Origin: Sorex araneus
Taxonomy: Eukaryota; Chordata; Mammalia; Eulipotyphla; Soricidae
Assembly: GCF_027595985.1 (NCBI RefSeq)
Contig: NC_073311.1
Coordinates: forward strand, 47,867,463 to 47,931,462
DNA length: 64,000 bases
Direction of reading: 5' to 3'
Positions 1 through 10,619 of this stretch are shown in pieces; the first letter of the stretch is position 1; each line of letters opens with the position of its first letter. Under the pieces are notes generated by a model that worked only from the letters and a program-made list of their open reading frames with translations, was not told the origin of the DNA and searched no databases. A program made the translations under genes and the position numbers.

Positions 1-1924
1 TGGCCATGGAGGTCATCATGCGTCATGTGTCAGCTGGGGACTGTGTGTGCTTGTGTGTGTTCTACCCTCCTACCATATGTGATCAGTTTAACAGTAACTT
101 TATTTATTTAAAAAAAAACACGTAGTTACTGTTAAATTGATTAAAGCTGTTTAGTTTTACTCCTAGAATTGGTCATATGAAGAAGTAGAAATTGAATCAT
201 GCAATAGACAGAGGACCTAGTTCATCAGTGGCTAAAGTTGAAAGGGGTTGGTTTCCTTTTATATCCATATATGTATGTGGGTATATGCATGCATATACAC
301 AGGTGCGTGCATATACCCACATAGATAATGTGCTTAACCACTGCCTTTTAAAACTTTAAATAAAACATTGGGGTTGATTCAATTTAGCCATCTGTGTGTG
401 CTTCTTTATAGACATATGAGGTAAACAATACTGTCTCATAATTTATGCTTTTTAAAAGTGCTTTAACATCCATTATTCTCACTTATAATAAACCTTTTTA
501 AAGATAGGGAAAAATACATGGAAATTAGAGAGAAGCTATTTATCCAGAAGTCACTTCTGGCAAAAAAAAAAAAAAAATCAGGAATAGAATTTTTAAGAGG
601 CCTTTTAGCCGCCAAAAGAGATATCTAAATATCTTGCAACTTACTATAGGCGAGATCCTCAAGAATCTCACTTTTTGCCTTTTTACCTAAATTTGCATAC
701 ATTTCTAACGTTTAGTACCTAACTCCCCACCCCCGCCCACCCCCAAACAGTGGCCCTGAAGAGAGAGCGAGATAGGCAGGCCCGCCAGCACGGCTGGACA
801 GAAACAGGAGCACAGCCCCGCAAGCCCAGGACTGCCCACCACAGGTGGCCCAGAGGTGACGTCCTCATAATGACCCCTTCCTGGCTTCCCAAACAGAAAC
901 TAAATCCAGAATTCTCTACCAAAGGAGAGGAAGGGCCCCGCATCGTCCGGGATTCTCTGTTCCGAGACCCGGCGTCGGGGCTGTGGGCGCCCCTGTTTGA
1001 ACAGAATGAAGTCTGGTAATTCGGGATTTTAGATTTAAGTGAAAAAGTTTAGAAAAAAAAAATCAAAGAAGTATTTTTGTTACTTCATTCTACAAATGCA
1101 TTTTTTAAGTATTTTTATAATTTCTACAGTCAGATCACTTTGGCATGAGTGTCAGTTTCCTTGGTGGAGACTTGTTGCGTGAAGCGCCCGCCTTCCCCCG
1201 CCTGAGGCCTGAGTGTCCCGGCCGCGTCCGTGTCCGTGTGCTTCTGTGTCCGCTGAGCTCTGTCGGGTCGAGGGGGCCACCGAGCTTTCCCTGCACCGGG
1301 AGAGCTGGTGGGGGAAAGACGAGCGCGCCCTCACCGTGCCGCTGTCCGCGTCTCTCGTCTCCTGTCACCGCAGCACATCTCGTCCTAAAGGCCCTTTCTG
1401 GGAGCCCCCCGCCCCCCCCACCCCCCACAGGGCCCGCCCTGGGACAGCGAGGCTGGGAGAATGGTACTTCTCAGGCCATTTTAAGCAATAATTCTTTCAG
1501 CAGAACCGGTTTGAAGAACTTTTCAGGGGTGACCTGAAGTGGAAGCAGGACTGGAAAACGTGTGGCCAGTACCGGTGTCAAACACGGGCCTCGAGGCCTC
1601 CAGGCCGCCGGCCAGGGCAGTGGCTCAGAGGCTCCCGCGGGCATTAGGAGAAAACACTGACAGCCCCCCGGCTCCCCAGTCCTCCCGGGCCCTGGCGCGG
1701 GGCGAGCAGGCACGTCGCAACATGGAGCACCGGAGCTGCTGCTTTCGAGCAAGAGGCAAAAAGATTTGGGGGGGCCCGGCACACCTCAGTGGTCCGTCCT
1801 GGGAGGCGGCCAGGACACGAGTCATCTCCGTGATAAACGGCGCAAACACTAAACCTTCCCTCCCTGCCACACCGGCCTCCGCCTGCCCCACGCCACCTGT
1901 ATCGACGGCCTTTCCTCCCAACTC
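1..1924. other. Unannotated intergenic DNA, GC-rich in part
   Basis: No gene or recent repeat is recognised. The first 700 bases are AT-rich with a short A-run near 560. From about 720 to 1020 and 1140 to 1900 the sequence is GC-rich with several CpGs and C/G homopolymer runs. Open frames on both strands overlap each other and resemble no family I know, so I treat them as chance. Confidence 0.5.
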
Positions 1925-2165
1925 TAAGAGTAATATATGTTTGTTGTGGAAGTTTGGAAAAAATGCAGTACTAGTTAATGCATCCAAATCCCACCCCCTG
2001 AGATAATCACTGTCGATGTTTTAGTGTGTTTCTGTCCTGTATTTTTTCTATGCATATATAATTTATTTTACTACAAGATTGGGATCATACTGTATTTACA
2101 GATTTGTATCCTGCTTTCTTTAACATTGTGAGCATTTTCCCATGTCAATAAATATTCTTCAAAAA
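1925..2165. repeat. Ancient L1M/HAL1-like repeat fragment (tentative)
   Basis: The stretch around 2050-2160 (a cold-transition to 'gggatcatactgta', then 'cattttcccatgtca' and 'aatattcttcaaaaac') resembles a widespread old mammalian LINE 3' segment. Orientation and exact family were assigned from memory only. Confidence 0.4.
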
Positions 2166-4175
2166 CGAATGGCTACATTCCCTTAGATGGCTCCTGGTCC
2201 ACACGGCGAACTGCCTCCTGCTGTCTTCTCCTCGCTGACAGAAGCCCAGGAGCCGGGGGCCCTCGGGGGCCCCCCTGCTGAGCATGGGTGCTTGCTGCCT
2301 TGCTGGGCAGCGCCCACCGCTCCTCAGCACTAACGAACATCTCTGCCTTGAAGCACCAGCCTTGCAGTCCTCCGCTGGGCAGACAGGGCCACCGGGAGCC
2401 CGGTTCATCAGCAAGGTGCTAAGCACTGCCCCGGCCAGGTCCCCCCAACCTGCACTGATCCACAGGCTCCACCTTCCTGGGCCGGTGCTCTGGGCTCATG
2501 GAGAGGGTGGCTTGGCTGGGGGGCGCGGGAGGGGGGCGCAGGCAGGAACTGCAGATCTCTCCTCCCTCTGTGCATCCAATTAGCATAACTTAAGGGGGGG
2601 GTGCAGCTCTCTGGAACCCCTTTCTGTGCTTTGGGGCCCAGCGATGGCCAAGTGACCCATATTTAAAAAGCATTTACAATAAAATGATGCACTTTCTTTT
2701 GTGCCATTGGCTTGCCCCGTGAAAAGCAGAAATGCTTGAAAATTGTCCCTTTTTGTTGGCAGTAATGGCTGTGCACGATGGCAGCGTGCCCCCCTGGCGG
2801 GCCCCGAAAGAAAAGGGTAATAAAGGGCACAGCTGTGGACACTTTATGGCCTGTGGGGGGAGAGAATCTGGGGGGCGGGGGTGGGGGGGGCACACAAGAA
2901 CCAGATTGACTGTGTGTCAACAAATGCAGCTGGGAAAAGAGTCGGTTCTTTACAGCTCCGCAACTTAAAGTCCAAGATAAATGACGTTCCTATTTGGAAA
3001 GGGAGCGAAGAGACGGAGGTGAAATTCAATCAAGTCGGGCTGAAAAGCCAGGCTTCCAAAGGCCTGCAGCTAGGCAGCTCCTCGGAGAAATGAGCCAAAG
3101 TAGCCACAGGCAAGGGGGTTGGGGGGGGGGGCACTGTGCAGGCGGGGAGACAAAGAGCCAGGCCTGAGGTGGGGGGTCGGGGAGCGCCCCAGGTGGGAAT
3201 GGTCTGATGAGGAGGCATTGCGCAGGGGAGAGGCCAGAATGCAGTCAAGATCTTCAGGGAGCTGGTTGGGTCTTGCGCTGGGGAAAACGGGAATGGGGGA
3301 AGGGGTGCGGGGAGGGGGGGAAGATGGGAGTCACGGAGTCCTGACTGGCTGGACCAGCTCAGACAGGAGGGCTGGCCCTTCCTCTCTGTGGCCTCTGCCC
3401 TCCATCCGTCTCTCCTCCTGGGTCTCACAGGCGCACATGCCCTGCCAGGCAAGTCCTCCCTGAATCCCCCCACCCCGCCCAACACCCGTCACTGGGGAAA
3501 CTCGGGTTCTGGGAGGGCAAGTGTTCACCCAGGCCAGGCTCCTTCCAGAGGCCTCTGAAACGCAACATCCACCCCCTGAGGGGTCCAGCCTGTTCTTGCA
3601 ACAAGAGTGAAGTGGTGGCCACCATGCAGAGAGGGACACGCAGGCCTGCTCTCCCATTCCACAGGAGCTTCTCTCAGCCCTGGGAGGGCCCCGGGGAGCC
3701 AGAGCCCCTTCAGGCAGCTGCCTCGCTCCCCCTCTGTCACCTTGGCCCGTTGCTGCCCAGGCCCATCGCTTGCCGTGGCCTCTCCCTGCCGTCAGCAGCG
3801 GATTCCGTGTACTCGGGAGCCACAGGGAGCAAACACAACTCTGGACTCAACGAGGCCAGTGAAATGGTGCCACCGAGGGTGTGGTGAGGGCGAGGCGGGC
3901 AAGGCTGCTGCTGGTACCGACCACCTGGGCACTGAGACATACTAGCTCCCCGGTGACAGGAACTGGGGTGCACCCCCGTCCCCAGAGCCCATCATTCACA
4001 GCAGGGGAGATGCGGCACTGCTGGGGTGCACAGACTGTCAGAAAGCGGGGGGGGGGGGAGTGTTCCCTTGTTCCCTGCTGTCCCCGATGCTGCTGGGATG
4101 AACCACGTGAGGGCAGAGTGCTGGGAGCAACACAGGAGAGCCCGCAGTGCGTCTGCTGGGTTCTGTCGCTCTGTT
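2166..4175. other. Unannotated GC-rich intergenic DNA
   Basis: Long G or C runs (about 2593, 2875-2890, 3117-3130, 3300-3320, 4048-4058) and moderate GC content. I see no repeat family, splice-bounded coding exon or RNA gene. Open frames here are short, overlapping and low in sequence complexity. Confidence 0.5.
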
Positions 4176-4191
4176 AGAATGTTGACAAGGA

Positions 4192-4372
4192 GGGGCTGGA
4201 GCAATAGCACAGTGGGTAGGGCGTTTGCCTTGCATGCGGTCGACCCGGGTTCGATTCCCAGCATCCCATAGGGTCCCCTGAGCACCGCCAGGAGTAATTT
4301 CCTGAGTGCAGAGCCAGGAGTGACCCCTGTGCATCGCCGAGTGTGACCCAAAACGAAAACAAAAAAGAAAAT
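4192..4372 (+). mobile_element. SINE, A-tailed (SOR-like), full length
   Basis: Complete copy: tRNA-like head with A box (TAGCACAGTGGG) and B box (GGTTCGATTCC), body through 'gtgtgaccca', then an A-rich tail. It is flanked by a near-perfect target-site duplication, agaatgttgacaagga (4176-4191) and agaatgctgacaagga (4373-4388). This copy is a good reference for the family. Confidence 0.95.
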
Positions 4373-4659
4373 AGAATGCTGACAAGGAAGAAGAATCAGA
4401 GCTGGCCAACACGGGTGAAACGCACGCCACTGGACAGCCTGCTTTCCTGAGGCCTTGCTTCACGTCGCCGTTTCCAGAAACCTAGCGACAGCTCGAGGAC
4501 CTGCTGGGCTGTCGCTGGGCCTCTTTCTGTGGGACTCACTGGCTGGTCCGGAGTGAACAACCCTCGGCTTTTGGCTTTAGGCTCACACAGACTTGCTGCT
4601 TTCTTGTATTTTCCAGAGATGGTTTGAGGCATCAAATTTCCTCGACTCCCTTAGTTCAG

Positions 4660-4806
4660 GTTCTTTTTGTTTTGGGGTCACACCCTTGTGATGCTCAGCG
4701 GTTATTCCTGGCTCCGCACTCAGGGATCACTCCTGGTGGTGCTTGGAGGACTCTGTGGTATGCCAGGGATCGAACCCGACTCCCTGTACTATCTCTCTTG
4801 CCCTCA
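4660..4806 (-). mobile_element. SINE, A-tailed, old, minus
   Basis: Reads in reverse: T-rich start, 'ggggtcacaccc', 'gttattcctggct', 'gatcgaacccgac'. The tRNA head is truncated and diverged. Confidence 0.8.
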
Positions 4807-4856
4807 ATATAATATCATTTTAATTCTTCTAAGTCACCTGCTTTTTTTAATTTTTA

Positions 4857-5047
4857 CTTGGTTTTTTTTTTATTTGCTTGTTTACTTGGTGCCATACCCA
4901 GCAGTGCTCAGGGCATAGCCTGGTTCTGTTGTCAGGATCACACCTGGCAGGCTCAGGGGACCATATGAGGTGCCAGGGATTGAACCCGGGTCGGAAGTGT
5001 CCAAGGCAAACTCCTCCCTACTGGCTGTCCTACCTCTCTGGTCCCTC
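4857..5047 (-). mobile_element. SINE, A-tailed, old, minus
   Basis: T-rich start, then reverse-complement SINE body ('ccatacccagcagtgctcag', 'gggattgaacccgggtcgg', 'ctggtccc'). Diverged, with small insertions. Confidence 0.85.
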
Positions 5048-5478
5048 AGTTCAGGTTCTAACCATTTCTTTCACCAAACAACATCCTCTGATTCCAAAGT
5101 CATTTCCTGCCCTGCATCTCCACGTGGCATATTCAGTAGGTGGCCAGTCCTCTATGCAACATGTTCATCATCTGACGGCCGCGGTCCATGGACTCATGCT
5201 CACTACGCAGATGTTCATACCCATCAGATTCTGCGATTCCCCACCCACGACTCTATCAGGGGGGCTACTTCCCTCAGACAATAGCTAAGGAAATGAAATA
5301 CCTAGAGAAGCTGAGTAAATCATTCATGGAGGCGGGAGGAGCTGAAATCGTGTTTTGTGTTTCTTGGGGAGTTAGTTTTTCAGGTCCCCGCAGTCCTGCA
5401 GATGCCCCAGTCCCGAGCCCCATTTTCATTTAATTTTTAGACACAGAACATTCAACTCGTTGAAGCTGGGAGAGAACT

Positions 5479-5612
5479 CAAAGGGCTGGAGCACGTATTT
5501 CATATGCAGTGGCCCTGAGTTCCATCCCTGGCATCAGATGGTGCCCTGAGCACTGTACTAGGAGTAGCCCCCAGTACCGCAGCATATAGCCCCCAAACCA
5601 AATAAATAAAAT
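5479..5612 (+). mobile_element. SINE, diverged, plus
   Basis: 'gggctggagcacgtatttca', 'gagttccatccctggcatca' and 'tgccctgagcactgtacta' follow the SINE order. The A box is lost. Confidence 0.7.
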
Positions 5613-6410
5613 ATAAAATTCTCTTCCTCGGTAGTATAAACATAAAAAAATAACAGTCTACTGAACAGTGCCATTCTAAGCATTATGCCAAATAGAAATA
5701 GAAATGTATAAGGATAAGATTTTTTTAAAAAGGAGGGGGGAAGAAATTCTGTTATTTTATTCCTATACTTCCTGAAGATGAAACAACCCACCCAGTTATA
5801 TCTCTAAATAAACTACTAATTTAAGATATGTGCTTGATCTACTATCTATCATTGATTTTTTAAACTGCCATTTTTTTAAATGTCCAGTAAGATAGCTCAG
5901 AGTTTGAAATGGAGCAGGAACAGCCTCATCCACAAACATGCCCCAAATGAAGTCTCACACTGAACATGAAGGTTAACTCAAAATAGGGTAAAGACCTTGA
6001 CTTCAAAGGCGTTGGCTCTCACAGAGTCAGGGATGGGCTATCCCCCTCCATCTCCTCGCTTTTCTAGAAACCTGGCAGTCACACCCATGAACCGCCTCTG
6101 GGCCAGATAACTCCAGCTATACTACTCCATTCAAAGTATTTGAATTCCTGGAGTACACAGCCGCGAATTGCACAACATCTCAAACACTACACCACAGATA
6201 AACCAGGAATGCACACCACACTGGATGGGATGTAAAGTAGAAGGCAACCAATCTTGATTAAGAAAATAGAAACACACAAGGCTTAATCAGTAACTACATG
6301 TAAGTAATCTCTTCTACAAGGGCTTAATGGCTCCAGGGTGAGATACACTTCTATTTAATATTCGCACACCTTCTTCTAAGAAACATTTTTTGATCACTTT
6401 TAGGGAATTA
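5613..6410. other. Unannotated AT-rich DNA
   Basis: No gene, RNA or clear repeat seen. A CACA-type old repeat could be present near 6100-6250 but cannot be assigned by eye. Confidence 0.4.
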
Positions 6411-6513
6411 TATTCTATATGCCAAAAACAGTCACAACAAGTCTCACCATGGAGACGTGACTGGTGCTTGCTCGAGCAAATCAAGGAGCAATGGGATGAC
6501 AATGACAGTGATG
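6411..6513 (+). mobile_element. RTE-tailed SINE, 5'-truncated 3' part, plus
   Basis: Begins inside the SINE at 'tatatgccaaaaacagtcac' and runs to the GACAGTGATGACAGTG tail. It lies head to tail against the minus copy at 6530-6783, so the two form a long inverted repeat. Confidence 0.85.
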
Positions 6514-6529
6514 ACAGTGATAACAAGCA

Positions 6530-6783
6530 ATATAGCACTGTAGCACTGTCATCCTGTTGTTCATTGATTTGCTCGAGCGGGCACCAGTGACGTCTCCATG
6601 GTGAGACTTGTTATGACTGTTTTTGGCATATCGAATACGCCACGGGGAGCTTGCCAGGCTCTGCTGTGCGGGTGGGATATTCTCTGTATCTTGTTGGGCT
6701 TGCCGAGAGGGGCAGAGGAATCGAACCCGGGTAGGCTGTGTGCAAGGCAAATGCCCTACTGGCTGTGCTATCACTCCAGTCCA
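6530..6783 (-). mobile_element. RTE-tailed SINE, full length, minus
   Basis: Read on the minus strand: tRNA head ('actggagtgatagcacagcc'), CTCGG-type central block, 'gccaaaaacagtcataacaa', then the RTE-like 3' end ('ctggtgcccgctcgagcaaa') and a short GACAGT-type tail. There is no poly(A). Confidence 0.9.
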
Positions 6784-6834
6784 ACGAGCAATATAAAATA
6801 AATTATTCAGGGCCTGCTATAGGGTAAGGCTTAA

Positions 6835-6965
6835 GGGGTAGTTGGGAAACTTGGAAATAATGGTGGTGGGAAGGTTCACTGGGGGAGGGACTGGTGTTGG
6901 AATACTGACTGTAATAAATCATGAATAATTTTATTAATTTTTAAATTTTAATTAAAAACTAATAC
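6835..6965 (+). mobile_element. L1 3' UTR end fragment
   Basis: 'ggtggtgggaaggttcactg', 'gggactggtgttggaatact' and an A/T-rich end match the shrew L1 3' terminus seen repeatedly in the window. Confidence 0.7.
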
Positions 6966-6994
6966 AGACCTTGTACTGTTGTTGTTTTGGGTTT

Positions 6995-7180
6995 TGTTGT
7001 TTTGTTGGTTTTGGTTTATGGGCTACACCGTACAGTGCTCAGAGCTTATTCCTAGGGTCACTCTGGGATTACTCGTGGCAGAGCTCAGGGAACCATATGT
7101 AGTGCAGGGGGTCAAATCCAGGTTGACCGCATGCAAGGCAAGCACCTTACCTCCTGTTCTATTACTCTCACCCCCCAAAG
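6995..7180 (-). mobile_element. SINE, A-tailed, old, minus
   Basis: GT/T-rich start, then 'gggctacaccgtacagtgct', 'gggtcaaatccaggttgacc' and 'ctgttctattactctcaccc'. Confidence 0.85.
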
Positions 7181-7572
7181 GCCTTGTTTTTATAAAATAC
7201 CCCGAGGAAAACATAGGCAGGACTCAGCAAGACCTTGGCTCGTAGGAGTCTTTGATGACACAACCCTCCTGGCAAAGCAAACAGAAGCAGAAGTAAACAA
7301 ATGGGACTACATCAGACCCAAACGCTTCTGCACTTCAAGAGAAAGGAGACCTAAAATAAAGACACTCTAGGACTGGGACAGAACATTCACACATCTCACA
7401 CCAAAGGGCTAACCGCCAAGATACATAAAGGACTCTGAAAGTTCAACAACAAAAACCCTAGCACTCTTCAAAAAGTAAGGGGATGCTCAGACATTCATTG
7501 CTGCACTAGTCACAATAGCCAAGATGTGGAAACAGCCCAAGTGTCCAAGAACAGATGACTCGACAAATTGTG

Positions 7573-7634
<62 letters not shown>

Positions 7635-7975
7635 CCCATGGATACTACTAATCTATGTGCAAAGATGAAGCCATGTAATTTGCTGCAACGTGGCTAGAGC
7701 CAAACGCTATCATGCCGAGTCAGTCAGAAGAGGGACAAATACAGAGTGAACTCCCTCAAATGTGGGATAGAATGGAACATAGTAAGGGAGTAACGAATGA
7801 GCCTGAGAGTCAGCCTACAGAGCTGAGCTTAACCAATGGGGGTGAGGGGGCTCAAGACAGTGGTGGAGAGAAGGAGACACTGGTGGAGGGGGTGGGGGTG
7901 TCAGAACACTGCATGCCTGTGACTCTACCACTGACAGGACAGCCAATGACGGTGCCTCAATAAAAACTGGGGGGA
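7181..7975 (+). mobile_element. L1 fragment: ORF2 C-terminal end plus 3' UTR
   Basis: Translation around 7190-7370 gives broken L1 ORF2 C-terminal matches (ENIGRTQQDLG, KWDYIRPKRFCTS). Next comes the conserved tract 'caagatgtggaaacagccca' near 7520, then a 3' UTR ending at 'ggtgcctcaataaaaactgg'. An expanded TA microsatellite sits inside. Frames are interrupted, so it is dead. Confidence 0.9.
7575..7632. repeat. (TA)n microsatellite
   Basis: About 58 bp of uninterrupted TA, within the L1 segment where L1 ORF2 normally reads 'gtggtatatacataca'. It probably grew from that short L1 seed. Confidence 0.98.
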
Positions 7976-8276
7976 AATGGAGAGAGACGCTGAAGAGACA
8001 CTTCCTCAAAGAGGACATAGAGACAGCAAGGAGCATAGGATATAGCAGCCATCTTCACTGATTCCCATGAACACGTAGGGGGAAAGAATCACAATGAGGC
8101 ATCACCTCACACCAGTGAGTGTGAATGATTGACATGCAAGAAGTCTGGCCATGTATTTTCCACCCCCATATCTCAACCTGCCCATGTTCTCTCTGATCAC
8201 ATCTCTCTCTGTCTCTTTCTCACTCACCCCCTGATATTTCTCCAAAACTATTTTATTTCAATAAAAAAAAAATTGC

Positions 8277-8452
8277 TGGGAGCAAAGAGATAGTACGGCA
8301 GGTAGAGCATTTGCTTGCTATGTGATTGATGTGAGCTCAATCCCCAGCACTCAATATGGTCCCCTTATCCCTGCCAGGAATTATCCCTGAGCACAGAGCC
8401 AGGAGTAATCCCTGAGCAATGCCAGGTGTATCCCCCCTCAGCCACCCCCCAA
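8277..8452 (+). mobile_element. SINE, diverged, plus
   Basis: 'tagtacggcaggtagagcat', 'gctcaatccccagcactcaa' and 'ccaggagtaatccctgagca'. Inserted in L1. Confidence 0.85.
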
Positions 8453-8577
8453 GAGAAGGTGCTGGCAGGGATGTGGTGGGAAATTAACTCTCATTTATTG
8501 CTGGTGGGATTGCTGTTTGCCTCAGCCTCTTTGGAAAAAGGTTTGGAGATATCCCAGAAAGTTAAGAATAGGGCTTC

Positions 8578-8722
8578 CATGCCAGAGTGATAGCACAGCA
8601 GGGAGGATGCTTGCCTTGCACATGGCTGACCTGAGTTTGTTTCCCCAGCACCCCACATGGTCCCCCAAGCCCCACAGGAATAATCCCTGTGCCTTGCCCC
8701 TGAAATAAATAAAAAAAAAAAT
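8578..8722 (+). mobile_element. SINE, internally shortened, plus
   Basis: 'catgccagagtgatagcaca', 'tgacctgagtttgtttcccc' and 'ggaataatccctgtgcct', then an A-rich tail. It interrupts the L1 at 8575/8725; 'aggcttcc' is seen on both sides. Confidence 0.85.
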
Positions 8723-9060
8723 AAGGCTTCCTACAATTTCATTCCTGGACATCTATCCCTAGAATACAAAGGACACATGCGTACTTATGTTCATCACAAA
8801 ACTATGTACATTACTCGAGAGCCAGAAACAGTCCAAGAGCCCAACAGTAGACGAGAGGAGAAAGACATGGTCGCGTAAATACATCACGGCATTCTACTCA
8901 GCTGAGAGGAAGAAAAGAAAATGAAACCTTGCAGTTTGCTGCAACTTTGGATGGAACTGGAGGAAGGAAATCATACTACATCAAGCGAGCCAGAAAGAAA
9001 AATACAAACACCAAATGATCTCCCTGATACGCAGGGTATAAGAAATAAAGTGAGGCCTTA

Positions 9061-9625
9061 GACGACCCCCGATAGAGACAACCCTGAGATATGGTCAAGA
9101 GAACTGGGGCTGCCAAGGGCGGGATGGAAGAGATCCTGGGAGCAGCCCCGTGACGCCGACTGTCCCCCAGGGTGCTGTAGGGGCTTCGACAACGTCAGGA
9201 AAAGTCCCTCCAAGGCAGGAGCCGTTATGGAGAAATAACTCCCCTGAGCTGCCGCGGCTTGGGGAGCCCCTCGGCTCCTTGTTTACCCAGCTCTTGGGGT
9301 AAAGCCTTCTTTCTGGGGTCCTTGACCCAGCTGAGCCACCGCCTGGTTCCGGACACTGCGAGGGCCAGGACCCCGGGCTCTAGCTGCCCAGGAAGCTCCT
9401 CGAGGGAAGTCTTCCCCCGCCCCTCACCGAGACTCGCACCGTCCCTCCTGTTCTCCTTTCACAACACTTCTCACCACTTGCAATTACATGATTAGACATT
9501 TGTGAGTGCATGTTTACTGTCTGCCCGCCTGCGTGGGCCGCCGGCACTGTGCTCACCCCAGTTCCAGGGAAAGACTCCACGCAGCTGCTCCACCGCCAGG
9601 CTGGTACCCGGGCTCCGCCCCAGAG
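9061..9625. other. Unannotated GC-rich DNA before the minisatellite
   Basis: CpG-containing unique sequence with no recognised exon or repeat. Confidence 0.4.
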
Positions 9626-9818
9626 CCCCGCCCATTCAGACCACGCCCACTGCCACTAGGCCCCGCCCGCTCAGACTACGCCCAGTGATGCTAGGCCCCG
9701 CCCACTAAGACCACGCCCACTGCCACCAGGCCCCGCCCGCTCAGACCACGCCCAGTGATGCTAGGCCCCGTCCGCTCAGACCACGCCTAGTGATGCTAGG
9801 CCCCATCCCAAGGCTAGG
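9626..9818. repeat. 35-bp minisatellite rich in GC/GT boxes
   Basis: Five units of exactly 35 bp start at 9626, 9661, 9696, 9731 and 9766, followed by a decayed partial unit. Each carries CCCCGCCC or CCCCGTCC (Sp1-type) and a variant of CCACGCCC (KLF-type). Units alternate between a '...ctgccactagg' end (1, 3) and a '...gtgatgctagg' end (2, 4, 5), so the array grew partly as a 70-bp dimer. Confidence 0.95.
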
Positions 9819-10200
9819 CGCAACAGGGGTCCTGCAGAAAGGGCCGCTGCGGGAGGCCCCGCCTTGAGTCTGGGAAGAGTTGGAGGTCTCCTGGGCCCTG
9901 GAAACCTCTGCCCCAAGTGGCTCCCCAGGTTCACACTTTGCAGGTCTGGGAGGGCGGGAATTACTGAAGCGTCTTTGGGGCCTGGACTCATCCTGTAGGA
10001 GTCACCCCCAGAGCGGCTGGAGGGGGGCTGAGGGCAGGCAGGCAGTTGCAGAGCTTGACTGTTGCCCTGCTGGCCGGATCCCCTCAGTAAGCGCTGCAGG
10101 TGGGAGTGTTTGCTGTGTGTTTGCATGTCTGCATGGCCGTTGAAAGTGGCTCCCGAGCCCAGTCCAGGGGACCACAAACACCCACCCCCTTTCCACTTGG
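9819..10200. other. Unannotated GC-rich DNA
   Basis: Unique, moderately CpG-bearing. No convincing coding exon or repeat. Confidence 0.4.
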
Positions 10201-10209
10201 AATGTGCCT

Positions 10210-10217
<8 letters not shown>

Positions 10218-10250
<33 letters not shown>

Positions 10251-10412
10251 TTTTGGGTCACACCTGGCGATGCACAAGGGTCACTCCTGGCTCTGCACTC
10301 AGGAATTACCCCTGGCGGTGCTCAGGGGACCATATGGGATGCTGGGAATCGAACCCGGGTCGGCCGCGTGCAAGGCAAACGCCCTACCCGCTGTGCTATC
10401 ACTCCAGCCCCC
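10218..10412 (-). mobile_element. SINE, A-tailed, young, minus
   Basis: Long T-run, then an almost consensus SINE in reverse ending 'ctatcactccagccccc'. Target duplication tgtgccttgcctttt at 10203-10217 and 10415-10429 is exact, which indicates a recent insertion. Confidence 0.95.
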
Positions 10413-10439
10413 AGTGTGCCTTGCCTTTTCTATTTGGGA

Positions 10440-10606
10440 TGAGAGCGGACCCACACCTGGCTATGTTCAGGGGTTACTCCCGGTTCTGTGCTCAGAAAAT
10501 AATACTCCTGACGATGTTTGGGGGGCCCCTATGGGATGCTGGGGATAAAACCGGGTGAGCAGCATACAAGGCAAGTTCCCTGCCCACTGTGCTATCTCTC
10601 CGGCCC
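10440..10606 (-). mobile_element. SINE, A-tailed, older, minus
   Basis: 'cacacctggctatgttcagg', 'gggggataaaaccgggtga'-like head and 'ctatctctccggcccc'. It is followed at 10608 by 'tgtgccttgca', the same decamer duplicated by the neighbouring SINE. Confidence 0.85.
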
Positions 10607-10619
10607 CTATGTGCCTTGC

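Larger units (their letters stand above)
7976..9060 (+). mobile_element. Older L1 ORF2 3' region, split by two SINEs
   Basis: Segments 7985-8125 ('cacttcctcaaagaggacat', 'aatgaggcatcacctcacac'), 8456-8575 ('attgctggtgggattgctgt') and 8725-9060 ('gaaatcatactacatcaagc') are successive parts of L1 ORF2 and its end in the right order. SINEs at 8277 and 8578 separate them. 8126-8276 holds an unassigned piece. Confidence 0.8.

Noticed and set aside
1..4000. Possible 3' end of the upstream neighbour (RIC8B expected from human gene order)
   Set aside because: No recognisable coding exon, splice site series or polyadenylation pattern could be tied to it.
4192..4270. tRNA gene suggested by intact A and B boxes
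   Set aside because: No acceptor or anticodon stem pairing is kept, and the sequence continues into the SINE body and A-tail.
9626..9818. Possible CRISPR-like array
   Set aside because: The 35-bp units abut with no unique spacers and the genome is mammalian; it is a minisatellite.
10062..10558. Recurring peptides such as GMLGIEPGSA and GCWESNPGRP in many open frames
   Set aside because: They are the translated SINE consensus, not a gene family.
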